Part shown: piece after piece, positions 1 to 4,722 of the stretch
Position numbering within the stretch: position 1 is the first letter of the stretch
Layout of the letters: every line of letters begins with the position of its first letter
DNA from: an uncultured Variovorax sp.
GTDB taxonomy: Bacteria > Pseudomonadota > Gammaproteobacteria > Burkholderiales > Burkholderiaceae_C
Assembly (NCBI GenBank): GCA_903872875.1
Contig: CAIQMJ010000091.1
Span: 1 to 6,476 of the forward strand
DNA: 6,476 bases
Direction: 5' to 3'
Notes under the pieces: generated by a model
Seen by the model: the letters and a program-made list of their open reading frames with translations, nothing else
Database searches by the model: none
What the model was told of the DNA's origin: nothing
Program-made: the position numbers and the translations under genes

Positions 1-164
1 CAGCTTGACTTCAAGGCCTCTAAGTCACCGGTGGCGACGTAGGCAGCGGTGATGCTGGCTTGCGGTTGCTTGTCGCCCGCCGCGGAGACGGGACCGGCAA
101 ACGCAACGTAGATAAAGGCCACAAGCAAGTGGCAACGGGCGAAACAGTTCGAATACGACGCCAT
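1..164 (-). CDS. Exported protein, N-terminal part only (possibly carboxymuconolactone decarboxylase-like)
   Basis: Reading leftward from an ATG at 164-162, the frame stays open to the window edge and gives 54 residues. The first 28 look like a Sec signal peptide: a hydrophobic core at about residues 13-24 (LLVAFIYVAFAG) and a PVSA-A cleavage site. The protein is therefore probably periplasmic or secreted. The mature start contains ITAAYVATGDLEALKS, which resembles the AA-x-T-x-GDL-x-x-LK stretch found early in secreted carboxymuconolactone decarboxylase/AhpD-like proteins; the diagnostic later part lies outside the window, so this is a tentative match. A filamentous-phage coat preprotein (short signal peptide and short mature chain) is a weaker alternative. 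The start codon shares its A with the stop of the upstream gene (TGATG), which suggests translational coupling as the last visible gene of the leftward string. Confidence 0.55.
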   Translation of the reverse strand, partial: MASYSNCFARCHLLVAFIYVAFAGPVSAAGDKQPQASITAAYVATGDLEALKSS

Positions 165-490
165 CATGCTACAGACACTCCCCATACTTGTCCGATGTCG
201 CAACCGATGTCGGAAGCCGTTGCATCAGCCGCGTGTCCAATCTCACCAAGGATGGCATGCAGCTCGCTCAGAATCGCCTCCATATCTTCTGGTGCGGTAT
301 CGAGCGCCGCGGTGGCGCGCTCCAGGCCGGTCATTGCTCGATCTGCGATTCGGTCGAGTTCGTCGCGCAACGCCTGGGCGCTGAGGCAGAACCCAGGCAC
401 GAGGTTGAAGGTACTTTCGTTTGCCGCTTGTGCTGTCGCCAAGGTCGACGGCATGCGGACGGCGGGAGTGATGCGGGAATCGAAGCTCAT
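164..490 (-). CDS. Small unassigned protein, 108 residues, mostly helical
   Basis: I do not recognise a characterised family. The N-terminal 30 residues are polar and probably flexible. Residues about 38-95 look like two or three amphipathic helices rich in Ala, Leu, Glu and Asp (for example ALRDELDRIADRA and ILSELHAILGEIGHAADA). No signal peptide or membrane segment is seen. The overall pattern, a short F-x-x-x-PG motif followed by an Ala-rich helical region, is similar in style to small DUF3077-type accessory proteins of pseudomonads, but this is only a resemblance. The ATG at 490 is preceded only by a weak GTGAG. The gene lies downstream of the CxxC protein on the same strand, and its stop overlaps the start of the exported protein by one base, so it probably shares their transcript. 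The longer rightward frames across this stretch have no comparable organisation. Confidence 0.6.
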   Translation of the reverse strand: MSFDSRITPAVRMPSTLATAQAANESTFNLVPGFCLSAQALRDELDRIADRAMTGLERATAALDTAPEDMEAILSELHAILGEIGHAADATASDIGCDIGQVWGVSVA

Positions 491-529
491 GGTTTGATCT
501 CACAAGTAAGAGGGCAAAAAAGAGGGTAA

Positions 530-573
530 GAGCACCCTGCGACGACTCGCACGCTGGTCGTCGGACGCTGCTC
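530..573 (-). other. Imperfect hairpin between two leftward genes, possible weak terminator or attenuator
   Basis: CGACGAC (540-546) pairs with GTCGTCG (557-563) around a 10-base loop, and an outer GAGCA/TGCTC pair (530-534 with 569-573) is separated by an unpaired internal loop. On the leftward strand the structure is followed, after about 7 bases, by TCTTTTTT. The gap between stem and T-run is too long for a textbook rho-independent terminator. It lies between the CxxC gene (ending at 626) and the 108-residue gene (starting at 490), so it could reduce read-through or act as an RNA-processing site. Confidence 0.35.
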
Positions 574-625
574 TTGGCCGGTCAAGAATGGAATCTGGCC
601 GGCGTAGGCTCAGGCTCCGATGTGT

Positions 626-1150
626 TCAAGCTGCAACCCCCGTTGTCTCTGCTGCATAGCCAGCCATCACGGAAACGCGGCCGAGCACCCGGTAGGGCAC
701 GTAAGCGATGTGGCCCGGCACGCCGACGCCATGCGGAACGCGCCAAGCGCCGGCCGGTCGCGTCAGCAGGCGGGCAGCGGGGCCGCACGCCCAGATGGGG
801 CGGCGGTCGGTGGCGTCCGTCGGCGTTGCGAGATACGCGCGGCGCTGGAGGGTGTCGCAGTTGCGCAGTTTGCCGTTGCAGGTCGGGCAGTGGTGCGTCG
901 AGCCCACAGAGCCATCGTCGTGCCGGAAGTCCTTCGGGAAAGGCGCCTGCGACCAGCCGCGCGGCAGTTCGAAGAGATCCGGCTCGCCCTGATCGTCAGC
1001 GACGACAGCGCGTGAAGTCTTGCCGCAGCAGCAGCAGACCGCCGAGACCGAGCCCCTGCGCGTTGTGATGGTATTTCGCACCGCGGGGCTGAAGCAGCGG
1101 GGCGCACGCACCGTAACGGGCGTCGCGTTCCGTTCCTTGATTGCAATCAT
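626..1150 (-). CDS. Unassigned cysteine-pair protein, possible zinc ribbon, 174 residues
   Basis: No named family is recognised. Residues 39-42 read CCCC and residues 88-91 read CPTC, giving two CxxC knuckles about 45 residues apart, with an extra Cys98 and a His-His pair at 86-87. This spacing suits a structural zinc site, so nucleic-acid or protein binding is possible. Between the knuckles is an acidic and aromatic stretch with a conserved-looking LPRGWSQAPFP. The C-terminal 70 residues are rich in Ala, Gly, Val and Arg, with no obvious domain. Its ATG at 1150-1148 overlaps the stop of the RHH gene by four bases (ATGA), so it is almost certainly translated from the same leftward message. 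The upstream AAGCAGA is a weak ribosome site, consistent with coupling. The role of this pair is not known; a phage- or element-encoded regulator or accessory protein is my guess. Confidence 0.65.
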   Translation of the reverse strand: MIAIKERNATPVTVRAPRCFSPAVRNTITTRRGSVSAVCCCCGKTSRAVVADDQGEPDLFELPRGWSQAPFPKDFRHDDGSVGSTHHCPTCNGKLRNCDTLQRRAYLATPTDATDRRPIWACGPAARLLTRPAGAWRVPHGVGVPGHIAYVPYRVLGRVSVMAGYAAETTGVAA

Positions 1151-1329
1151 GGCGTCTGCTTCGTTGCCGAAGAAGCCGGCTTGAGCGACGCCTCCAACCG
1201 AACGACGATTTCATTGTTGAGGCTACGCCGGTTCTTCAGCGCTTCGGCGCTCAACCGGCTTCGGATGATGGTGGGGATGCGTAGGGGATAGGCGGTGGTG
1301 GCCTGCTGGGGGTTCTTGGGCGTGCTCAT
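1147..1329 (-). CDS. Arc-family ribbon-helix-helix DNA-binding protein, 60 residues
   Basis: This is a small RHH transcription factor of the Arc/Mnt type. Such proteins dimerise through an antiparallel beta ribbon that reads the major groove, and usually repress promoters. Residues about 12-19 (TAYPLRIP) form the ribbon, followed by helix A (about 20-35, IIRSRLSAEALKNRR) and helix B with the family signature SLNNEIVVRLEASL (36-49). The length is close to that of Arc, which is about 53 residues. The ATG at 1329 has GGAA at an 8-base spacing on the leftward strand. The gene is first in the leftward string. Its promoter is covered by two palindromes, so autorepression is likely. A second RHH gene runs divergently about 100 bases away. 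The fold assignment is firm; the operator pairing is inferred from position. Confidence 0.88.
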   Translation of the reverse strand: MSTPKNPQQATTAYPLRIPTIIRSRLSAEALKNRRSLNNEIVVRLEASLKPASSATKQTP

Positions 1330-1337
1330 CTTGATGG

Positions 1338-1350
1338 TTCCGAGTTGGAA
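1338..1350. promoter_or_regulatory. Putative operator O1, 13-base palindrome
   Basis: TTCCGAGTTGGAA is an imperfect palindrome (TTCC..GGAA arms). Its reverse complement differs from the second copy at 1363-1375 only at the degenerate inner positions. It sits just downstream of the leftward -10 element, at the expected transcription start, and its edge contains the GGAA that would serve as ribosome site for the 60-residue RHH gene. A bound RHH dimer here could block both polymerase and ribosome loading. Assignment to either RHH protein is inference. Confidence 0.6.
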
Positions 1351-1355
1351 TACTC

Positions 1356-1384
1356 ACGATAGTTCCAAGTCGGAATGATGTCAA
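1356..1384 (-). promoter_or_regulatory. Leftward sigma70-type promoter for the RHH gene string
   Basis: On the leftward strand a perfect TTGACA (complement of 1379-1384) is followed by a 17-base spacer (1362-1378) and TATCGT (complement of 1356-1361). That is a consensus -35 and a four-of-six -10 at optimal spacing. The expected start is near 1349, giving a leader of about 20 bases before the ATG at 1329. The second palindrome lies entirely within the spacer and the first covers the start site. This is the usual geometry of a repressed promoter. Confidence 0.65.
1363..1375. promoter_or_regulatory. Putative operator O2, 13-base palindrome
   Basis: TTCCAAGTCGGAA has the same arms as the copy at 1338-1350, with start-to-start spacing of 25 bases, and lies in the spacer between the -35 and -10 of the leftward promoter. 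A poorer third copy, TGTCAAGTTGGCA at 1379-1391, matches O1 at 9 of 13 positions and covers the -35. Arrayed short palindromes are typical of RHH repressors, which bind neighbouring sites cooperatively. Confidence 0.6.
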
Positions 1385-1429
1385 GTTGGCATGCAGAAGA
1401 TATACCGAGTCGGCAGTAGGATGCGCCCC

Positions 1430-1930
1430 ATGGAGCAACGTGACGCCTACCCCTCTGAACTGAAGGATCGATTTATCCTGCGGCTGCCCGAGGGCATGCG
1501 AGATCGTGTTGCCGATCTTGCAAAGGCCAACGGGCGCAGCATGAATGCTGAGTTCGTCGCTCGGCTTCAGACGGGCTTGGACGGAGCCCCCCCGTCTCGC
1601 GCAGAGGGCGCCGAGGAGCTGGCTGAGAGCCGAGCACAAACCATCACGGCCATGGAGTTTTTGCAGGGAAGCCTCTGCGAGACGGTCGAGGCGATGTTCG
1701 TACGACTGCCCGCCAAAGATCAACGTGATCGCGCGCTCGTCCATGCGCGACGGCTCGCGGCAAGTCTTCTGGCCGGGGCTCAGCCGGGCGACTACCTGCT
1801 GTCGAGGACGGAACTGCTGACCGCCAACCCGGCGCTCGCTCGCTTTCTGGATGACATTGAGGCAGACATTGAGGCGCACCGAAAAAAAGAACTGCGTACC
1901 GTTGGTAGAGCAGGCGTGGTCAAGCCGTGA
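1430..1930 (+). CDS. Ribbon-helix-helix DNA-binding protein with long C-terminal extension, 166 residues
   Basis: The N-terminal 50 residues form an Arc-like RHH domain: ribbon DRFILRLPE (about 12-20), helix A GMRDRVADLAKANG, and helix B with the signature SMNAEFVARLQTGL (about 37-50). After a Pro/Ser/Glu-rich linker come helical segments at about 65-110 (including an ARRLAASLLAG helix) and an acidic, then basic C-terminus (FLDDIEADIEAHRKKE). Longer Arc/Mnt relatives use such tails for oligomerisation. The ATG at 1430 is chosen over in-frame ATGs at 1391 and 1421 because TAGGA (1417-1421) lies 8 bases upstream, and because the earlier start would place the third operator-like copy over the start codon. 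It is divergent from the smaller RHH gene and shares its operator region. It could be the antagonist or partner repressor of that gene. A good rightward promoter is not visible, only a TATACC at 1401. Confidence 0.85.
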   Translation: MEQRDAYPSELKDRFILRLPEGMRDRVADLAKANGRSMNAEFVARLQTGLDGAPPSRAEGAEELAESRAQTITAMEFLQGSLCETVEAMFVRLPAKDQRDRALVHARRLAASLLAGAQPGDYLLSRTELLTANPALARFLDDIEADIEAHRKKELRTVGRAGVVKP

Positions 1931-1965
1931 TGAGGCATCAGCTTTTCTTCGCTGGGCAGCGTGTG

Positions 1966-2263
1966 CTGCTGCTCAACGGGCAGCGTGGCAAACGGCTGCT
2001 GCGGCGCTCACGCTCACCGTGCCAGCATCGAGCGCCGCAGCCAACTCAGGAACGCCGGCCTGTTGCACCTTGGCAGCGTAGGCAACGCTGCGCGTGCTGA
2101 CGTTCAACATGCTGGCCGCAGCGGCTTGGCTGATCGGCGTTGAACTCTGCAAATTTGCAGAGTTAGCCGCCCTGCCGCCTTCCATCATGTTCGCCAGCTT
2201 TGCCGCCACGGCCGCACGCTGGCTTTCACTCAGGTGGCGACCATGCAGGTTGAGGCTGATCAC
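1966..2263 (-). pseudogene. Remnant of a ParB-like partition/regulator gene, frameshifted
   Basis: The leftward translation from 2263 gives VISLNLHGRHLSESQRAAVA, then SQAAAASMLNVSTRSV and GVPELAAALDAGTVSVSAAA. This is the hallmark central part of plasmid and phage ParB-like proteins (S-x-NLHRRHL-x-ESQRA, then a helix-turn-helix of the Q-AA-x-LNVS-x-RSV type). That frame stops soon after, at 1973. If one T is dropped from the TTT at 1992-1990 (leftward strand), the protein would continue as VATLPVEQQ, which is what this family normally has next, so a one-base insertion has broken the gene. The N-terminal ParB/nuclease-like part is absent or out of frame upstream of 2263; the open frame that extends to 2518 is a shadow of the membrane-protein gene. 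The C-terminal part after about 1966 no longer resembles the family. The fragment is probably non-functional. Confidence 0.7.
2143..2164. repeat. Perfect 22-base palindrome inside the ParB-like remnant
   Basis: The arm AACTCTGCAAA is followed immediately by its exact reverse complement TTTGCAGAGTT, with no spacer. On the leftward strand it encodes the linker NSANLQSS just before the helix-turn-helix of the remnant. A perfect inverted repeat of this length without a loop suits a dimeric protein-binding site or a cruciform better than a terminator, since no T-run follows. Its function is unknown. Confidence 0.75.
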
Positions 2264-2387
2264 GCGTGCGCCAGCGACCACCCAGACGTGCCTATTGTGA
2301 TTGTCCAGGCTGAAAACCGTGAGCGGACATCCCACGATGTCGCTTACTTCTAGGAATCGCAACACTCCGGCCGTGCGAGCAGGTCGG

Positions 2388-2843
2388 CTAGTCGACGGAC
2401 TGCCCGCTGGCAATCTGCTTGAGGGCGGGGCTAGTGCCGACCTGGGTATGACCGCACTCCGTCCGTGCGTACGCGCACCTGATGACATGCCCCGCAGACG
2501 AGATCGGCGATTGGCCATAGATGCTCACAGATGAGCGAGGCTCCAGCCTTCTGGGCCATTTCCCGCCATCTACCAAAACTGGCTGCGTAATCGAGCCTCG
2601 TCGGTCTGTACCTTTGTAAAACACGCCGATATCGTCAACAGTCACAGCGAAAGCGCTCATGTTGATCACTTCAATGCAGAAGGTCAGTCGTTGGTCTGCG
2701 CCTCCGAAAGGGATTGCGTGCTTCGGCCGGACGAGCAGTTTCACCCGCGATTTGTCGAGGCTATGCCACGTATTGATGACGCCGAGCGCTGCCCCGAGAA
2801 GGGCAATCGCGAGGGTTACGGCTTGGAGCAGATCGCTTGGCAT
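2388..2843 (-). CDS. Membrane-anchored unassigned protein, 151 residues
   Basis: One membrane segment at residues about 5-25 (LLQAVTLAIALLGAALGVI) is followed by a short basic stretch, so the chain is probably inserted once and not cleaved. The remaining 120 residues alternate hydrophobic and polar residues, for example KLLVRPKHAIPF, LTFCIEVINMSAFAVTVDDIGVF and RRLEPRSSVSIYG. This reads as a small all-beta, immunoglobulin-like domain. I have the impression of a widely spread family of unknown function, and I do not assign a role. Segments near 2540-2660 look less GC-rich than neighbouring genes. No strong ribosome site precedes the ATG at 2843. The gene is divergent from the 87-residue gene across 68 bases. 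Its end overlaps only a shadow frame of the ParB-like remnant. Confidence 0.7.
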   Translation of the reverse strand: MPSDLLQAVTLAIALLGAALGVINTWHSLDKSRVKLLVRPKHAIPFGGADQRLTFCIEVINMSAFAVTVDDIGVFYKGTDRRGSITQPVLVDGGKWPRRLEPRSSVSIYGQSPISSAGHVIRCAYARTECGHTQVGTSPALKQIASGQSVD

Positions 2844-2911
2844 TCGATAATGTTACGGGTGGGCGTGCCAGTTGGCGACGCTAGCCTGGAACATCACCAC
2901 AGAATCCTACG

Positions 2912-3175
2912 ATGCGCAAAACACTGTCCCTCGACGAAGCACTCACGCGTATTCGAGTGGCGTTCGTTCCTCTTGAGTGCGTCGCAGAAGGCTGGGACCA
3001 CGGGCACCGTATTCGGCTCAAGGTTTTCGACGCGGCCGGAAACGCGCGGATCAATGTCGACGAACTGCTTCGAGATCTGTTCATCGACGCCTCGCGCCTC
3101 GAATTGATGCTCGGCGAGATCGCTGCACGCCTGAAGGCGAAGGGATTCGCGCTCGATAACTATCCGGCGAGGTAG
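2912..3175 (+). CDS. Small unassigned protein, 87 residues
   Basis: No characterised family is recognised. The chain begins MRKTLSLDEALTRIRVAFVP, then has a mixed strand and helix middle (RIRLKVFDAAGNARINVDELLRD) and a helical C-terminus (ELMLGEIAARLKAKGF). It has no signal peptide, membrane segment or cysteine motif and is probably a small soluble cytoplasmic protein. The charged, evenly distributed composition is unlike the arginine-rich shadow frames on the other strand, which supports it as the real gene. The region upstream of the ATG (CCACAGAATCCTACG) has no clear Shine-Dalgarno, so the start is less certain than the frame. It is followed after 18 bases by the DUF4238 gene on the same strand, so the two are probably co-transcribed and possibly linked in function. 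Confidence 0.65.
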   Translation: MRKTLSLDEALTRIRVAFVPLECVAEGWDHGHRIRLKVFDAAGNARINVDELLRDLFIDASRLELMLGEIAARLKAKGFALDNYPAR

Positions 3176-3193
3176 CCTGCGGCGCAGCTCGCG

Positions 3194-4150
3194 ATGACCG
3201 AAGCCCGTGGACATCACTACGTTTCGCAGTGCTATCTCAAGCGCTTCACGCACAACGGTAGCAAGAACTCGAAACTTTTCGTGCTGGACCTCGCCACGGG
3301 GAAGCGGTTCGCATCAGCGCCGAAGAACGTCGCGAAGCAACGGGACTTCAACACCATAGAGGGTCGCCCCGCCGGGGAGCTTGAGAACAGGCTTGCAGGG
3401 TTCGAAACCGAGGTAAACAAGGCGCTCGACGTGATCGAGCAGTCGCGCACCATGGACAATCGAGACGCATGGGTGCGCGTGATGAATCTCGCTGCAATGT
3501 TCGCCGTGCGGAATCCACGCCTACGGGAGAACATGACGCAGTTCCAGGCACAGATCGCCAAGGTCACGATGAGCATGGCGCTGTCGTCGCGCGAGATGTG
3601 GGAGTCGCAGATCAGCCAAGCGCGCGCAAGCGGCTATATCAAGCCTGAGAACAAGGCGACCTACGAAGAGGTTCGCGAGTTCTTCCAGCGCGGCGAGTAC
3701 TCGATCAAGCTCGCCAACGCCCAGCATATCTTCACAGAGTTCAATGTGTTCGAGGACGTGCTGCGTACCCTCGTCGCCCGGAAGTGGGCCTTGTGCGTCG
3801 CGCCAGCCGACTCGGGCGGCTTCGTCGCCAGCGACCACCCGATCTGCCTCATGAACAGCGAGGGTGCGGAGGCCGGGTTCCGGCGCCCAATCGGGCATGG
3901 ATTGATGGAGACAACCGTCATCTTCCCGATCACGCGCAATCTCGCCGCGATGGGCACCTTTGAGGGCGAGGATCAAGTGCTCACGCTCTCGCACGAAGGA
4001 GTCGCTGCAATGAACGGCTTCGTCATCCGCCACGCGGACCGGCAGGTCTACGCGGCCGACGATAAGTTTCTTGTGAACTCAGTGGACGGCGGTTTTATGC
4101 GGGGATCAGAGGTCGAGTGGACCCCAGCGAGCGGGCGTGGTAGGCCATAG
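3194..4150 (+). CDS. DUF4238-family protein, 318 residues
   Basis: The N-terminus carries the family's signature HHYVSQCYLKRF at residues 7-18. A second family-style motif, ASDHPICLMN, lies at about 212-221, followed by FPITRNLAAMG at about 244-254. The middle (about 85-190) is helical and charged. The length fits the family, which is usually about 250-350 residues, and there is no signal peptide or membrane segment. DUF4238 proteins are common in mobile and accessory DNA of many bacteria, but their biochemical role is not established to my knowledge. The His-His and Ser-Asp-His/Asn-Pro motifs look like an active or metal site, which is inference. The ATG at 3194 is weakly supported by upstream sequence, but the HHYV motif normally lies within a few residues of the start, which supports it. 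The gene is convergent with the PIN gene, with only 32 bases between the stops. Confidence 0.85.
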   Translation: MTEARGHHYVSQCYLKRFTHNGSKNSKLFVLDLATGKRFASAPKNVAKQRDFNTIEGRPAGELENRLAGFETEVNKALDVIEQSRTMDNRDAWVRVMNLAAMFAVRNPRLRENMTQFQAQIAKVTMSMALSSREMWESQISQARASGYIKPENKATYEEVREFFQRGEYSIKLANAQHIFTEFNVFEDVLRTLVARKWALCVAPADSGGFVASDHPICLMNSEGAEAGFRRPIGHGLMETTVIFPITRNLAAMGTFEGEDQVLTLSHEGVAAMNGFVIRHADRQVYAADDKFLVNSVDGGFMRGSEVEWTPASGRGRP

Positions 4151-4182
4151 GTGCGGTTCGATCTGGCGAGTGAAGCGTTGCC

Positions 4183-4722
4183 CTACTCCATGCGCCCCGA
4201 CGCAGGAGGCGCGAACAAGGGATGCGGAGCGCGCAGGTCCAGCGCGCCAGTCTGGCCGTAACCGGCGACCTCGGGCTCGCACATCGTCAAGATCGCGCCG
4301 TCGGCGCGATTGACCTTGCCCGCCAGCACGAGCAGATCGTCGGCATCAAAGGTGTGAAACTGATCCACGTTGCTTAGGACGGCGGAAGCGAGGTGGATGC
4401 CGTCATTCGGCTTCTTGAGCGGCGGGTGCTCACGGCAGAGACGCCGGGCCAGCGTCGCGATTGCATGATCGACTTGGACCTCAACGACGAAATCGCTCTC
4501 TATGTACTGCTCGAAAAGGCGGTCTTGATCAGCCGCTAACGCCTTTGGTCCATCGCACTTGAACTTGTAGACCTCGGCCAGCGTCAGGCTCGACGTCCAG
4601 ATCATCAGGTGCCCAGCCTTTGCTCGGTCGAGCACGCTCTGACACCGGTCGGCACCGTCCTCGCCGTTGATCAGGCGCAGCCACACGCAAGAGTCCCAAT
4701 AGACAGATGTCGGATCAGCCAA
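4183..4722 (-). CDS. PIN-domain ribonuclease, probable toxin, 179 residues
   Basis: PIN domains are Mg2+-dependent ribonucleases and form the toxin of VapBC-type pairs, cutting tRNA, rRNA or mRNA. The four acidic positions are in order: Asp10 in VYWDSCVWLRLING, Glu50 in SLTLAEVYK, Asp107 in KPNDGIHLASAV, and Asp126/Asp128 in FHTFDADDL. The core therefore looks intact. Residues about 135-179 extend beyond the usual PIN length of 130-140 residues, with a Pro/Gly-rich tail. The only plausible start is a TTG at 4722, because a stop closes the frame upstream; it overlaps the end of the preceding gene by 8 bases. Rare starts and overlap usually hold toxin output below antitoxin output. The order, with the partner first, is the usual one for toxin-antitoxin pairs. 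Confidence 0.85.
   Translation of the reverse strand: MADPTSVYWDSCVWLRLINGEDGADRCQSVLDRAKAGHLMIWTSSLTLAEVYKFKCDGPKALAADQDRLFEQYIESDFVVEVQVDHAIATLARRLCREHPPLKKPNDGIHLASAVLSNVDQFHTFDADDLLVLAGKVNRADGAILTMCEPEVAGYGQTGALDLRAPHPLFAPPASGRME

Noticed and set aside
574..1068. Rightward 164-codon frame opposite the CxxC gene
   Set aside because: Arg-, Ser- and Pro-rich with no motif and no ribosome site. The leftward gene has cysteine pairs and a coupled start.
1386..1406. Rightward promoter for the larger RHH gene (TTGGCA and TATACC)
   Set aside because: The spacing between the elements is only about nine bases. Only the TATACC -10-like element remains plausible, and no -35 was found.
1223..1879. 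Leftward 218-codon frame
   Set aside because: It covers both RHH genes and the operator region, contains no family motif, and ends in a His- and Pro-rich run that is the small RHH gene in another frame.
2264..2518. N-terminal half of the 181-codon leftward frame as part of the ParB-like gene
   Set aside because: Upstream of 2264 the frame shows no ParB-like motif, and above 2388 it is a shadow of the membrane protein's C-terminus (Arg/Ser/Pro-rich).
2894..3253. Leftward 119-codon frame opposite the 87-residue gene
   Set aside because: No ribosome site. It overlaps the DUF4238 start and has a less regular composition than the rightward frame.
3521..4033. Leftward 170-codon frame within the DUF4238 gene
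   Set aside because: Fully inside a gene with recognised family motifs; it is a typical high-GC antisense open frame.
4151..4182. Bidirectional terminator between the convergent DUF4238 and PIN genes
   Set aside because: The 32-base gap has no stem with a T-run on either strand.
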